64,000 nucleotides of DNA, taken from positions 248,001 through 312,000 of the forward strand of contig NZ_CADIJV010000002.1 in the NCBI RefSeq assembly GCF_902859765.1, in the 5' to 3' direction. The notes beneath the pieces are model-generated. The model was not told where the DNA came from, searched no databases, and was given only the letters and a program-made list of their open reading frames with translations. This stretch comes from Achromobacter pulmonis. Its GTDB lineage: Bacteria > Pseudomonadota > Gammaproteobacteria > Burkholderiales > Burkholderiaceae_B. Of the stretch, positions 16,191 to 26,082 are shown one piece after another. Numbering within the stretch: the first letter of the stretch is position 1; the number at the start of each line of letters is the position of its first letter. The translations under genes and the position numbers were made by a program.

Positions 16191-19041
16191 AAAAACCCTC
16201 AACCTGCCCGATACCCCCTTCCCCATGCGGGGCGACCTCGCCAAGCGCGAGCCCGCCTGGATTGCGCAGTGGGAGGAAAACCACGTCTACCAGGCCATCC
16301 GCGCCGCCAGCCGCGGCCGTCCGCGCTTCGTGCTGCATGATGGCCCGCCCTATGCCAACGGTGACATCCACATCGGCCACGCGGTCAACAAGATCCTGAA
16401 GGACATCATCGTCAAGAGCCGCAACATGGCCGGCTATGACGCGCATTACGTGCCGGGCTGGGATTGCCACGGCATGCCGATCGAGATCCAGATCGAAAAG
16501 AAGTACGGCAAGCACCTGCCGGTGGCCGAAGTGCAGTCCAAGGCGCGCGCCTACGCGCTCGAACAGATCGATCGCCAGCGCAAGGACTTCAAGCGCCTGG
16601 GCGTGCTGGGCGAGTGGGATCGTCCCTACATGACGATGAACTTCAGCAATGAAGCCGACGAGATCCGCGCCCTGGGCCGCATCCTGGACAAGGGTTATGT
16701 GTTCCGTGGCCTCAAGCCCGTGAACTGGTGTTTCGACTGCGGCTCGGCGCTGGCCGAGGCCGAGGTCGAATACGCCGACCGCGTCGACCCGGCGGTGGAC
16801 GTGGCCTTCCCGTTCGCCGAGCATGCCAAGCTGGCCCAGGCCTTCGGCCTGGACCAGGTCGATGACGGCGCCATCGTCATCTGGACCACCACGCCCTGGA
16901 CCATCCCGTCCAACCAGGCGCTGAACCTGCATCCCGAAATCGAATACGCGCTGGTGCGCGTGTCGCCCGCGCCCAAGTTCGGCCCGCTGCTGCTGCTCGC
17001 GCGCGAGCGCGTCGAGGCCTGCCTGAAGGCCTGGGACCTGGAAGGCGAAGTCATCGCCACCGCCCCGGGCGCGGCGCTGGCGGGCATCGCGTTCCGCCAT
17101 CCGCTGGCGCGGTTCGAAGCCGCCTACGACCGCAAGGCGCCGGTGTTCCTGGGCGACTACGTCACGGCCGATTCCGGCACCGGCGTGGTGCACTCGGCTC
17201 CGGCCTACGGTATCGAGGACTTCATCTCGTGCAAGGAGCACGGCATGAAGGACACCGACTTCATCAGCCCGGTCATGGGCGACGGCAAGTACGTCGACAG
17301 CCTGGCGCTGTTCGGCGGCCTGTCGATCTGGGACGCCAACCCCAAGATCGTCGAGGCCCTGAAAGAAGCCGGCGCGCTGATGCACGTGGAAAAGCACAAG
17401 CACAGCTACATGCATTGCTGGCGCCACAAGACGCCGATCATCTACCGCGCCACCAGCCAATGGTTCGCGGGCATGGACGTCAAACCCAAGGACGGCGGCC
17501 CGACCCTGCGCGAATCGGCGCTGGCCGGCATCGACGCCACCGCCTTCTATCCGGCCTGGGGCCGCGCCCGCCTGCACGCCATGATCGCCAACCGTCCGGA
17601 CTGGACCCTGTCGCGCCAGCGCCAGTGGGGCACGCCGATGGCCTTCTTCGTGCACAAGGAAACCGGCGCGCTGCATCCGCGCACCGCCGAACTGCTGGAA
17701 CAGGTCGCGCAGCGCGTCGAACAAGGCGGCATCGAGGCCTGGCAGACGCTGGACCCGCGCGAGCTGCTGGGCGACGAGGCCGATCAATACGAAAAGAACC
17801 GCGACACGCTGGACGTGTGGTTCGACTCGGGCAGCACCCACGCTACCGTGCTGGGCGGCAAGGACCGTGATTTCGCCGGCTCGCACGGCGCCGAACTGGG
17901 CTGGCCCGCCGACCTGTACCTGGAAGGTTCCGACCAGCACCGCGGCTGGTTCCACTCGTCGCTGCTGACCGGCTGCATGCTGTACGGCCAGCCGCCCTAC
18001 AAGGCCCTGCTGACGCACGGCTTCGTGGTGGACGGCCAGGGCCGCAAGATGAGCAAATCGGTCGGCAACGTGATCGCGCCGCAGAAGGTGTCCGATTCGC
18101 TGGGCGCGGAAATCCTGCGCCTGTGGGTCGCCTCCACCGACTACTCGGGCGAGCTGTCGATCTCCGATGAAATCCTCAAGCGCGTGGTCGAGGGCTACCG
18201 CCGCATCCGCAACACGCTGCGCTTCCTGCTGGCCAACCTGGCCGACTTCGACGCCGTGTCGCAATCGGTGCCCTACGGTGAACTGTTCGAAATCGACCGC
18301 TACGCGCTGGCCATGACGGCGCAGATGCAGGCCGAGGTGCAGGGCCACTACGAGCGCTACGACTTCCACCCGGCGGTGTCGCGCCTGCAGACGTTCTGCT
18401 CGGAAGACCTGGGCGCGTTCTACCTGGATATCCTGAAGGACCGCCTCTACACCTCCAAGGTGGACAGCGTGGCCCGCCGCTCGGCCCAGACCGCACTGCT
18501 GGACATCACCCAGACGCTGCTCAAGCTGATGGCGCCGATCCTGTCGTTCACGGCCGAAGAGGCCTGGAAGGAACTGGTCGGCTCGGCCCTGAAGCACCAG
18601 GCCGACGCCGCCCGCGTCACCATCTTCACCGAGGTCTACCACGCGCTGCCGCCGTTCGCGGACGCCGAGGCCCTGTCGGCCAAATGGACGCGCCTGCGCG
18701 CCATCCGCGCCGAGGTCCAGCGCAAGCTGGAAGAAGTGCGCACGGCGGGCGACATCGGTTCGTCGCTGCAGGCCGAGGTCGACCTGTACGCCAGCGGCGA
18801 AGACCAGCAACTGCTGGCGAGCCTGGGTGACGACCTGCGCTTCGTGCTGATCGTGTCGCGCGCCAGCGTGCACGCCGGCGAGGGCGAGACCCGCATCGAG
18901 GTCACGCCGTCCAGGCACAAGAAGTGCGAGCGCTGCTGGCACTGGCGCCTGGACGTGGGCCAGGATCCGGATCACCCCGAGATCTGCGGCCGCTGCGTGT
19001 CCAACCTGTTCGGCTCGGGCGAAGCCCGCGACAAGGCCTGA
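16180..19041 (+). CDS. ileS: Isoleucyl-tRNA synthetase
   Basis: Encodes 953 residues of a class I synthetase. The HIGH motif is at residues 64-67 and KMSKS at about 623-627. An editing (CP1) domain lies between them ([27 protein letters not shown]). A C-terminal zinc site is formed by CERCWHWR and CGRC, which marks the bacterial form. It charges tRNA-Ile and edits Val. ATG 16180 overlaps the end of ribF, and lspA starts 2 bases after the stop, giving the conserved ribF-ileS-lspA unit. Confidence 0.97.
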   Translation: MDYKKTLNLPDTPFPMRGDLAKREPAWIAQWEENHVYQAIRAASRGRPRFVLHDGPPYANGDIHIGHAVNKILKDIIVKSRNMAGYDAHYVPGWDCHGMPIEIQIEKKYGKHLPVAEVQSKARAYALEQIDRQRKDFKRLGVLGEWDRPYMTMNFSNEADEIRALGRILDKGYVFRGLKPVNWCFDCGSALAEAEVEYADRVDPAVDVAFPFAEHAKLAQAFGLDQVDDGAIVIWTTTPWTIPSNQALNLHPEIEYALVRVSPAPKFGPLLLLARERVEACLKAWDLEGEVIATAPGAALAGIAFRHPLARFEAAYDRKAPVFLGDYVTADSGTGVVHSAPAYGIEDFISCKEHGMKDTDFISPVMGDGKYVDSLALFGGLSIWDANPKIVEALKEAGALMHVEKHKHSYMHCWRHKTPIIYRATSQWFAGMDVKPKDGGPTLRESALAGIDATAFYPAWGRARLHAMIANRPDWTLSRQRQWGTPMAFFVHKETGALHPRTAELLEQVAQRVEQGGIEAWQTLDPRELLGDEADQYEKNRDTLDVWFDSGSTHATVLGGKDRDFAGSHGAELGWPADLYLEGSDQHRGWFHSSLLTGCMLYGQPPYKALLTHGFVVDGQGRKMSKSVGNVIAPQKVSDSLGAEILRLWVASTDYSGELSISDEILKRVVEGYRRIRNTLRFLLANLADFDAVSQSVPYGELFEIDRYALAMTAQMQAEVQGHYERYDFHPAVSRLQTFCSEDLGAFYLDILKDRLYTSKVDSVARRSAQTALLDITQTLLKLMAPILSFTAEEAWKELVGSALKHQADAARVTIFTEVYHALPPFADAEALSAKWTRLRAIRAEVQRKLEEVRTAGDIGSSLQAEVDLYASGEDQQLLASLGDDLRFVLIVSRASVHAGEGETRIEVTPSRHKKCERCWHWRLDVGQDPDHPEICGRCVSNLFGSGEARDKA

Positions 19042-19043
19042 GC

Positions 19044-19568
19044 ATGGCCGGCCCACAAGGCTCCGCCGCCGCTGCGTCCGCCAGCGCGCCCCGCGCGCGG
19101 GTGGGGCGCTGGCTGGCCATCGCCCTGGCGATCGTCGTGGTGGACCAACTGACCAAGGTGTACTTCAACACCTCGTACCAGTATGGAGAACGCCTGAACC
19201 TGCTGCCGTTCTTCGACTTCACGCTGCTGTACAACCGCGGCGCGGCGTTCAGCTTCCTGGCGTCCGAAGAAGGCTGGCAGCGCTGGTTGTTCACCGGCTT
19301 GGGCGTGGTCGCCGCGGGGGTCATCCTGGTGATCCTGCGCCGCACCCGCGGCCAGCCGCGCTTCTGCCTGGCCCTGGCCATGATCCTGGGCGGGGCCATC
19401 GGCAACGTGATCGACCGGGTAGTGTATGGCCACGTGGTGGACTTCCTGCTGTTTTATTGGCGCGACTGGTACTACCCGGCCTTCAACGTGGCCGACGTCG
19501 GCATCACCTGCGGCGCCGTGCTGCTGGTGCTGGACGAACTGCTGCGGGCCCGCAAGCCACGCGTCTGA
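19044..19568 (+). CDS. lspA: Lipoprotein signal peptidase (signal peptidase II)
   Basis: Encodes 174 residues of an inner-membrane aspartic protease with four predicted membrane segments. The catalytic aspartates are in NVIDRVVYGHVVDF (D124) and FNVADVGI (D151). It removes signal peptides from prolipoproteins. The first 20 residues are an Ala/Ser/Pro-rich cytoplasmic lead longer than in E. coli. ATG 19044 is 2 bases after the ileS stop. A rho-independent terminator follows at 19589-19611. Confidence 0.95.
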   Translation: MAGPQGSAAAASASAPRARVGRWLAIALAIVVVDQLTKVYFNTSYQYGERLNLLPFFDFTLLYNRGAAFSFLASEEGWQRWLFTGLGVVAAGVILVILRRTRGQPRFCLALAMILGGAIGNVIDRVVYGHVVDFLLFYWRDWYYPAFNVADVGITCGAVLLVLDELLRARKPRV

Positions 19569-19588
19569 CCCTGTCACCCGCCCTTTCG

Positions 19589-19613
19589 AAACCCGGCCCC
19601 TGGCCGGGTTTTT
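19589..19613 (+). terminator. Intrinsic terminator after lspA
   Basis: AAACCCGGCC-type stem (19589-19598 with 19602-19611, loop CCT) running into Ts. It ends the ribF-ileS-lspA message 20 bases after the lspA stop. Confidence 0.85.
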
Positions 19614-19723
19614 GCCTTGTTTGAGCCCCCCTGCACGCATGGCGAACGGCGCGATGCGGCAATGCAGAATAAAATCACTGTCCGTTCCCTGATTTGACGG
19701 CGTCCCAACGCCGTCCGAGACCC

Positions 19724-20920
19724 ATGCTCGACCTCGCCCGCAAACGCATCGTCCTCGGCCTGACCGGTGGCATCGCCTGCTACAAAATCGCCGAGCTGGT
19801 GCGGCGCATGACCGAACAAGGCGCCATCGTCGACGTGGTGATGACCGAGGCGGCCACGCACTTCATCACGCCCGTGACCATGCAGGCGCTGTCCGGCCGC
19901 CCCGTGTTCGTCGATGCCTGGGATCCGCGGGTGCCCAACAACATGGCGCACATCGACCTGACGCGCGGCGCCGACGCGGTGCTGATCGCGCCGGCCAGCA
20001 CCGATTTCATGGCCAAACTGGCGCACGGCATGGCCGACGACCTGCTGTCGACGCTGTGCGTGGCGCGCGCCTGCCCGCTGCTGGTGGCGCCTGCGATGAA
20101 CCGCGAAATGTGGGCCAACCCGGCCACCCAGCGCAACGTGGCGCAACTGCGCGCCGACGGCATCAGCATCCTGGGCCCGTCGGCCGGCGAACAGGCCTGT
20201 GGCGAAACCGGCGACGGCCGCATGCTGGAAGCCCATGAAATCCTCGCCGATCTGATTGCCTTCTTCCAGCCCAAGCTGCTGGCTGGCCGCCACGTACTGC
20301 TGACCGCCGGTCCGACCTCCGAACCGGTCGATCCGGTGCGCGTGCTGAGCAACCGCTCGTCGGGCAAGACCGGCTACGCCCTGGCCCGCGCCGCGCGCGA
20401 GGCCGGCGCCCGCGTCACGCTGATCACCGGCGCCACCGCCCTGCCCGTGCCGCGCGGCGTGACCGCCCTGTCGGTCATGACGGCGCGCCAGATGCACGAC
20501 GCCGTGATGGCCAGCGCCACCGACGCCGACGTGTTCATCGCCGTGGCGGCCGTGGCCGACTGGCGCGTCAAGAATGTCAGCGACCAGAAGCTGAAGAAGA
20601 CCAGCGAGGGCGGCGGCGCGCCGCAGATGGAATTCGAACCCAACCCCGACATCCTGGCCGAAGTCGCCAAGCTGCCGGACGGCCCGTGGTGCGTGGGCTT
20701 TGCCGCCGAGACCGAGAAACTGGCCGAGCACGCCGAAGCCAAGCGCCAGCGCAAGGGCATCCCGCTGCTGGTGGGCAACCTGGCGCACAAGGTCATGGAC
20801 GCCGACACCACCGAACTGGTGCTGTTCGACGCGCAAGGCGCACACCCGCTGCCGGCCGCCGACAAGCTGGATGCCGCGCGCCGCCTGATCGCCGAGATCG
20901 CGGCGCGGCTGCCGGCCTGA
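19724..20920 (+). CDS. coaBC: Bifunctional phosphopantothenoylcysteine decarboxylase/phosphopantothenate-cysteine ligase
   Basis: Encodes 398 residues. The N-terminal CoaC flavoprotein part shows LGLTGGIACYK, NNMAHIDL with the active-site His, APAMNREMW (the conserved PxMNxxMW-type motif) and the substrate-clamp Cys in GEQACGETG. The C-terminal CoaB part shows TAGPTSEPVDPVR, SNRSSGKTG and the Lys-rich VSDQKLKKT. Together they make 4'-phosphopantetheine precursors of coenzyme A. ATG 19724 was chosen; a TTG at 19694 is in frame but less likely. It has its own unit between two terminators. Confidence 0.95.
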   Translation: MLDLARKRIVLGLTGGIACYKIAELVRRMTEQGAIVDVVMTEAATHFITPVTMQALSGRPVFVDAWDPRVPNNMAHIDLTRGADAVLIAPASTDFMAKLAHGMADDLLSTLCVARACPLLVAPAMNREMWANPATQRNVAQLRADGISILGPSAGEQACGETGDGRMLEAHEILADLIAFFQPKLLAGRHVLLTAGPTSEPVDPVRVLSNRSSGKTGYALARAAREAGARVTLITGATALPVPRGVTALSVMTARQMHDAVMASATDADVFIAVAAVADWRVKNVSDQKLKKTSEGGGAPQMEFEPNPDILAEVAKLPDGPWCVGFAAETEKLAEHAEAKRQRKGIPLLVGNLAHKVMDADTTELVLFDAQGAHPLPAADKLDAARRLIAEIAARLPA

Positions 20921-20942
20921 CGCAATCGCCTATCGGGCCAGG

Positions 20943-20972
20943 AAAAACGCCAGACACCAGTCTGGCGTTTTT
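20943..20972. terminator. Bidirectional intrinsic terminator
   Basis: A perfect 13-bp stem (20943-20955 with 20960-20972, loop ACCA) whose outer five pairs are A-T. It therefore gives a T-run on either strand. It serves coaBC on the plus strand and the DUF1177 gene on the minus strand. Confidence 0.9.
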
Positions 20973-21010
20973 GTTTGTGGCGCCCGCCGCATGCGAGGGC
21001 GGGCGTGCAC

Positions 21011-21940
21011 TCATGGCGCCGGCTCCGGTTCGCGGCCGGTGGTCTGCAGATGCGCCATCGAGCCATAGCGGCCTTGCAGCGCATCCCATTCGGCCGCATC
21101 GAAGAAGGTCATGGCGCCTTGCCCGAAGCGCTTGGCGATCTCGATGCAGAAGCGCATCGCCACGTCGGCATCGACCGCGTTGGTCACGCCGGTGGCGCAA
21201 CCGGGCACCGTGGTCTGCGCGGTCAGCGCCACGCCGATCACCGGCGCGCCGGTGGCGATGGCCGGCTGCATCAGAGAATTGAGGTGCCACAGACCGTTTT
21301 CGTAGGGCGTGATGTCCTGCGTGGTCAGCGGCAGCGTCACGGGCAGTTCGCCGCTGACCCAACCCATCACGTCCAGCATGGCGTCGGGGATGGGGAGCAG
21401 ATAGCCCTGCCTGGCCACCGGCGTCAGCGCCACGCCGCGGCGGTTCACCAGACGGTTGCCGCGGGTGGTGTCGACCGACAGGATCGCATCCATGCGCGGA
21501 TCGACCTCGTGCGACATCATTTCGCGCATCGGGAACGGCGAGCGCATCATCGGCACCGGATGGTGCGGGCGGGTGCCAGCGCGCGGGCAGATGTGGGTGT
21601 GGATGCGCACGGTGCCGGGCAATACATCGCCCTGGCGCGCCATGGCCATGATCTTGAGGGCGGCGGCGATGGCGACCACGGCGCCGTCGCTGTCGGACAC
21701 CAGGCCGGTCACGGCCGGGCGCGCGCCAATGCCACCCAGACGGCCGACGATGCCCAACTGCGGCGCGTTGTCATCGGCGCCCCGGATGACGATGGACAGA
21801 AAGTCGGTGGCGGCGCCGTCACGCGCCAGCCGCGTGACCTCGACCTCGCAATCGCCCGCCTCGCGCAGATGCTGCGCCACCGCCTCACCCGTGATGTGGG
21901 CACAGGACAGCAGTTCGATGGTATCGATGACCTGCTTCAT
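21011..21940 (-). CDS. DUF1177 family protein
   Basis: Encodes 309 residues. The sequence matches the DUF1177 family (conserved pieces HITGEAVAQHL, THICPRAGTRPHHPVPMM, SVDTTRGN, VTNAVDADVAMRF). The biochemical role is unknown. It has no signal peptide or membrane segment. Its start overlaps the stop of pepE by ATGA, so the two proteins are made together, suggesting a shared role in handling a peptide or amino acid amide. The bidirectional terminator at 20943 closes the unit. Confidence 0.8.
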   Translation of the reverse strand: MKQVIDTIELLSCAHITGEAVAQHLREAGDCEVEVTRLARDGAATDFLSIVIRGADDNAPQLGIVGRLGGIGARPAVTGLVSDSDGAVVAIAAALKIMAMARQGDVLPGTVRIHTHICPRAGTRPHHPVPMMRSPFPMREMMSHEVDPRMDAILSVDTTRGNRLVNRRGVALTPVARQGYLLPIPDAMLDVMGWVSGELPVTLPLTTQDITPYENGLWHLNSLMQPAIATGAPVIGVALTAQTTVPGCATGVTNAVDADVAMRFCIEIAKRFGQGAMTFFDAAEWDALQGRYGSMAHLQTTGREPEPAP

Positions 21941-22641
21941 GCCGGGATCTCAACCGGACCGGGCCTGAACAGGCGCGGTTCGGCGGCGCCGATGAACAGC
22001 GGCGCATCGTGCGGGCCGACCAGCGTGATGGCCGCATCGCGCACGCGCAGCGCGGCGCCTTCGGGCAGGCCCAGCACGGGCATGGCCGGGTTCAAGACGC
22101 AGAACTCGGCCAGCCGCTGCGCGCGCGTTTCGCCGCGATGGCCGGGCGGATGGGCGTTGGTGTAGTGCGGATTGATCTGGAAGGACAGCAGGCCCAGCGC
22201 GTCCAGGCCCTCGGGATCGGTGATCGGCATGTCGTTGGTGGTGCGGATGCTGGGGCACGCCAGGTTGGAGCCGGCGCTCCAGCCCAGGTAGGCGGCGCCT
22301 TCGCGCACGCGGCGCGCCACCACGCTCAGCAGCCCCTGGCGGCGCAGCTGGCCGAGCAGGTTGAAGGTGTTGCCGCCGCCGACGATGATGACGGCGGCCT
22401 GTTCCAGCGCGGCCACCGGATCGGCGGCGCGGTGCAGCGGCTGGATGTCCAGGCCGGTGTCGGCCAGCGCCGTGGTGACCTGCGTGGCGTAGTCGTCCCA
22501 GTTGCGGGTGACCCCCGCGTACGGCACGAACACCGCCGGCGCGCCGGCCGGCAGGCCCGCGATCAGTTCGCGGATGTCGGGCAGCGCGTGCGCCAGGTAA
22601 CCGGCATCGCTGCTGGAATTGCTGAGAAGCAGAAGATTCAT
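21937..22641 (-). CDS. pepE: Peptidase S51, dipeptidase E-like
   Basis: Encodes 234 residues. The nucleophile elbow GWSAGSN holds the catalytic Ser, preceded by VGGGNTFNLL and followed by a conserved His (INPHYTNAH), as in PepE. E. coli PepE cleaves Asp-X dipeptides in the cytoplasm. ATG 22641 gives the family-typical start MNLLLLSNSS. It lies 90 bases after the iclR-type gene on the same strand and overlaps the DUF1177 gene, forming a likely three-gene unit for using a peptide-like compound. Confidence 0.85.
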   Translation of the reverse strand: MNLLLLSNSSSDAGYLAHALPDIRELIAGLPAGAPAVFVPYAGVTRNWDDYATQVTTALADTGLDIQPLHRAADPVAALEQAAVIIVGGGNTFNLLGQLRRQGLLSVVARRVREGAAYLGWSAGSNLACPSIRTTNDMPITDPEGLDALGLLSFQINPHYTNAHPPGHRGETRAQRLAEFCVLNPAMPVLGLPEGAALRVRDAAITLVGPHDAPLFIGAAEPRLFRPGPVEIPA

Positions 22642-22731
22642 GAAAGGCGTTCCGTGAAATCGGTGGAGTCGGGGTGCCGCGAGCATGCGGCCGGATAGGG
22701 CAATACGGTCAATCGGGTGCGCGCCGGCGCG

Positions 22732-23499
22732 TCAGGCCAGCCAATAGGGATCGTTCAATTCGCGGCCCAGCGCCGCCACCTGGCGCGTCAGCGACTCGCG
22801 CAACGCGGCCACGCGGGCTGCGTCGGCCTGGAACGACACGAACGACAGGCACAGGCCGCGCAGTTCGGCGCTGTCGGGGTCGCGCACCGCCGCCGCCACC
22901 GCGCCGATACCGGGCATGGCCTGGTCGATGGCGACACCGCAATGGTCGGCGCGGATCTGCGCCACGCGCTGCGCCAGTTCGCCGACGGTGGCCGGGCAAT
23001 CCTTGCCCTCCACCGGCAGGGGCCGGGCCGGATCACTGCCGTACAGCGCGTCGAACTCTTCCTGGGTCAAGCGCGACAGCAGCGCGCGTCCCATTGCCGT
23101 GCCCGAGGCGGCACGGCGCGAGCCTGGCGGCGACAGCACCTGCACCGGCTGCGAGCCGTTCAGGCGTTGCAGCACCACGGTTTCGCGCTGGTTCAGGGTG
23201 GACAAGTACGCGGTCAGGCCGCTGTCGTCGGACAGGCGCGCCAGCACCTTGCGGCAGGCCTCGTCCAGCGGCGTCGCGGCCTGCCCGGCCCGCACCGCCT
23301 GCGACAACAGGGCGCCGGCGCGATAGCGGCGCGTGGCCGCGTCCTGATCCAGCAGGCCGTAGTGCTGCATCTGGTTCAGCAGGCGCGAGGCGGTACTCTT
23401 GGGCATTGCCAGCCGCTGCGCCACATCGGTGAAGCTCAGTTCGACCGCGCCTTCCGCGTAAAGCGCCAGCACGCGCTGGACGCCGTCGAGAATACTCAT
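22732..23499 (-). CDS. IclR-family transcriptional regulator
   Basis: Encodes 255 residues. The N-terminal winged helix (about 5-65; LSFTDVAQRLAMPKSTASRLL is the recognition part) is followed by an IclR effector domain (about 80-250). These proteins bind palindromic operators as tetramers and respond to a small metabolite. The two downstream genes (pepE, DUF1177) are the natural targets. A GGAACC-CT-GGTTCC palindrome just upstream of its own start suggests autoregulation. Confidence 0.85.
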   Translation of the reverse strand: MSILDGVQRVLALYAEGAVELSFTDVAQRLAMPKSTASRLLNQMQHYGLLDQDAATRRYRAGALLSQAVRAGQAATPLDEACRKVLARLSDDSGLTAYLSTLNQRETVVLQRLNGSQPVQVLSPPGSRRAASGTAMGRALLSRLTQEEFDALYGSDPARPLPVEGKDCPATVGELAQRVAQIRADHCGVAIDQAMPGIGAVAAAVRDPDSAELRGLCLSFVSFQADAARVAALRESLTRQVAALGRELNDPYWLA

Positions 23500-23503
23500 T
23501 GAT

Positions 23504-23529
23504 GTTCCAAAAAACGGAACCCTGGTTCC
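23504..23529 (-). promoter_or_regulatory. Likely IclR operator
   Basis: A perfect palindrome GGAACC-CT-GGTTCC lies at 23516-23529. A further half site GTTCC at 23504-23508 pairs with GGAAC at 23516-23520. It sits 5-30 bases upstream of the iclR-type start. IclR-family operators are typically GGTTCC/GGAACC-like. Confidence 0.6.
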
Positions 23530-23686
23530 TTAATATCGAACAAGAATAATGCAACGGCGGTTTTCCGGTCAATCCGGGTGGCCCGGATCGCGGGCACACC
23601 AACACAAGCCGCGTTTCATGCCCCCCGTCGGACGAAAAAAAGCCCACCGCAAGGCAGGCCTGCCTGACAGCGCCGGGCAGCCGCGG

Positions 23687-24727
23687 CTAGCGCGTCGCTG
23701 TCTGCGCCCATTGCGCCAGTGGCAGTGGCGGTTGCGCGTGCAGGATACGCGCCAGCATCAGTTTGAATTCGGCCCAGCCGCCGCGTTCGCCCGGCCAGCG
23801 CGCTGGCGTTACCGGCCGCCAGCCGCCCTCGGCATCGCGTTCGGCCATCTTGAAGCGAAAGCTGTAGTGCCCCGCCACGCCCATGCGCAGGTCGGTCACC
23901 ACCAGCGCGTCGCCCAGCGCGTCATAACGCAGCCAATCGTCGGTGAACCAGCGCAGGCGTTGCAGCAGCGGCATGTCCGCCAGCGCCTGTCCGAGCCCAG
24001 GGTTGAGCGGCAGGCGCAGCCATTCCGGCGGCTCGCGGTCGAACCAGCCACTGACGGCCTCGTAGTAATGGCCGTCGGGGGTTTTGGCCACGACGCGCCA
24101 CAACAGCGTATTGAGTGGCATGGGGATACCCCGCAGCTCGGTGATGGCGATGCCCTGCGTCTGCATCGCCTCGCGTACCCGATGTTCGGCGGCGAGGCGG
24201 CCGGCCAGCCCGAACCCCAGGTAGGCAGTGCTGAAGATCAGCGCCCCGGCCAGGAAGCGGCGGGCGTTGCGCGTCATGCCCGCGATCACCGCGTACACCG
24301 CCGCCAGCAGCAACGGCACGGTGTAGAGCGGATCGATGATGAATATGGCGGACCAGCTTTCCGGGATCGACGGTAGCGGCCAGAACAGCTGCGTGCCGTA
24401 AACCGTGAAAGCGTCCAGCAATGGATGCGTCACCAATACCAGCCACAGGGTCAGAAACAGCCGCCCGGCGCTGTACTGCGCTTGCGGCCAGTACTTGCGG
24501 ATCAGCCAGGTCAGCAGCGCGGCCAGGCCGGTCAGCACGAAAATCGAATGCGAGAAACCCCGGTGGTAGGTCATCAGCGATACCGGGTCCGGGTAGCGCA
24601 TCAGCACGTCCAGGTCCGGCACCGTCGCCAGCGCCGCGCCGTAGATCAGCGCCCGCCGGCCCTGCATGCGCCCCAACAGCGCCCCCTGTATGCCCGCGCC
24701 CAGCACGGCTTGTGTAACCGAATCCAT
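23687..24727 (-). CDS. YdjM-like membrane-bound metal-dependent hydrolase
   Basis: Encodes 346 residues. The N-terminal half has several hydrophobic segments and the family His/Asp pattern: PDLDVLM, YHRGFSHS and THPLLDAFTVYG. These fit a metal-dependent hydrolase of the DUF457/YdjM family in the inner membrane. The C-terminal 150 residues or so are mostly soluble with several Trp. The E. coli homologue YdjM is SOS-induced, but I see no clear LexA box here. It is divergent from the DedA gene, with starts about 105 bases apart. Confidence 0.75.
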   Translation of the reverse strand: MDSVTQAVLGAGIQGALLGRMQGRRALIYGAALATVPDLDVLMRYPDPVSLMTYHRGFSHSIFVLTGLAALLTWLIRKYWPQAQYSAGRLFLTLWLVLVTHPLLDAFTVYGTQLFWPLPSIPESWSAIFIIDPLYTVPLLLAAVYAVIAGMTRNARRFLAGALIFSTAYLGFGLAGRLAAEHRVREAMQTQGIAITELRGIPMPLNTLLWRVVAKTPDGHYYEAVSGWFDREPPEWLRLPLNPGLGQALADMPLLQRLRWFTDDWLRYDALGDALVVTDLRMGVAGHYSFRFKMAERDAEGGWRPVTPARWPGERGGWAEFKLMLARILHAQPPLPLAQWAQTATR

Positions 24728-24832
24728 AGCACTCCGACGATCGCCTTCCGTGGAACGCCTGTTTCACACAGGCGCCTCCATGCAGGCGTTAAGATACCCG
24801 ATTACGTTCAGCTGATTTTCAAGTTCCGCCTC

Positions 24833-25471
24833 ATGGACCAATATATCGACAAGATCGGCATGCTGATCGAGACCAACCAGGCCTGGGCCGGCCCCATCAC
24901 CTTCCTGCTCACGCTGGGGGAATCGATGGTGCTGCTGGGGCTGTTCATCCCCGCGACGGCGCTGATGCTGCTGACCGGCGGTCTGATCGGCGCCGGCACG
25001 CTGGACCCCTGGGGCATCCTGGCCTGGGGCATAGCCGGCGCGATCGTCGGCGACGCGCTGTCCTACGGCCTGGGCCGCTGGGCCGGCCCCGGCGTGCTGC
25101 GGCGCTGGCCGCTCAAGCAGCAGCGTACCGCCGTGGCGCGCGCCCGGCTGTTCTTCTACCGCTATGGCTTCGCCTCGGTGCTGATCGGCCGCTTCCTGGG
25201 CCCGATCCGCTCCACCATCCCCACTGTCGCGGGCGTGATGGGCATGGCCCATGGCCGTTTCCAGATGGCCAACGTGCTGTCGGCGATCCTGTGGTTGCCG
25301 CTGATGCTGGCGCCCGGCTACGTCACCGCGCGCAGCCTGGGCGCGGCCGAAAACGCGCAGCAGATCGCCATGATGATCGGCGCCGGACTCTCGGTACTGC
25401 TAGGATGCGGACTCCTGATCGCGATGATGCGCAAACGCCGGCAACCGGCGCGCGTCCGTCGTGGCAACTAG
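24833..25471 (+). CDS. DedA-family inner-membrane protein
   Basis: Encodes 212 residues with 5-6 hydrophobic segments. The DedA/SNARE-associated (VTT) core is visible as ESMVLLGLFIPATA, GDALSYGLGRWAG and the conserved RFLGPIRSTIPTVAGVMGM with its essential Arg. DedA proteins act in envelope homeostasis as lipid scramblase/flippase-type proteins, including undecaprenyl phosphate recycling in some members. I chose ATG 24833, which gives a normal DedA length. The next gene begins 11 bases after the stop and is probably co-transcribed. Confidence 0.85.
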   Translation: MDQYIDKIGMLIETNQAWAGPITFLLTLGESMVLLGLFIPATALMLLTGGLIGAGTLDPWGILAWGIAGAIVGDALSYGLGRWAGPGVLRRWPLKQQRTAVARARLFFYRYGFASVLIGRFLGPIRSTIPTVAGVMGMAHGRFQMANVLSAILWLPLMLAPGYVTARSLGAAENAQQIAMMIGAGLSVLLGCGLLIAMMRKRRQPARVRRGN

Positions 25472-25482
25472 CGGAGAATGGC

Positions 25483-26004
25483 ATGGCCATCGACATGGAG
25501 CCCAAGGACGGCGACTTCGCGCGCTACATCGAGAATCTGTCGCGCGCGGGCGGCGTCACGCCCGGAAGGGTACCGAGCAAGGCCGAGGCCAAGCGCCAGG
25601 CGACGGCGCCAGCCCCGGTCCCGGTGGCCGTGCCGAGCCAGGATTCCCTGAACGACCTGACCTGGGGCAAGACCGCGCCGCCGCCGCTGCAATCGCGGTC
25701 CGCCGACACCATCCCCGACCAGAGCGAGGCCGAGGCGGTTTCGCTGGCCAAGCGCGCGCGCCAGCGCAAGCAGGGCATCTTCCTGACCATCGCCGGCGCC
25801 GTGGCCGGGTGGGCGGCGGTCAACATCGCCTTCACGGCGCTGCGCGCGCCGCGCTTCGACCTGGACGACTTCATGCCGGCGGTGTTTCTGGGCTTTTTCG
25901 CCCTGATGCTGTTCAAGGCGGCTGGCGGCGCGCGCAACCCGCGCAAGCGCCCGCTGGAAAAGCTGCCGCCGCTCAAGACCTCGTCATACCGCAAGGACGG
26001 CTGA
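25483..26004 (+). CDS. Small membrane protein of unknown function
   Basis: Encodes 173 residues. The N-terminal 85 or so are hydrophilic and Pro/Ala-rich, probably cytoplasmic. Two hydrophobic segments follow (IFLTIAGAVAGWAAVNIAF at about 100-118 and FMPAVFLGFFALMLF at about 130-145), then a basic tail. GGAG lies 6 bases before ATG 25483. I do not recognise the family. Its position directly behind the DedA gene suggests a shared message, but no function follows from that. Confidence 0.65.
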   Translation: MAIDMEPKDGDFARYIENLSRAGGVTPGRVPSKAEAKRQATAPAPVPVAVPSQDSLNDLTWGKTAPPPLQSRSADTIPDQSEAEAVSLAKRARQRKQGIFLTIAGAVAGWAAVNIAFTALRAPRFDLDDFMPAVFLGFFALMLFKAAGGARNPRKRPLEKLPPLKTSSYRKDG

Positions 26005-26082
26005 AGCGGCCCCGGCCGCGGCGGCAATGGTGCTAACATTTCCGCCGCCGTCGCATAGACCCCATGAATACCCGGAGTAAAA

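Noticed and set aside
16045-19056. Minus-strand open frame of 1003 codons
   Set aside because: It is the exact antisense of ileS, caused by third-position G/C bias. Its product is His/Gln/Arg/Val-rich without any family motif.
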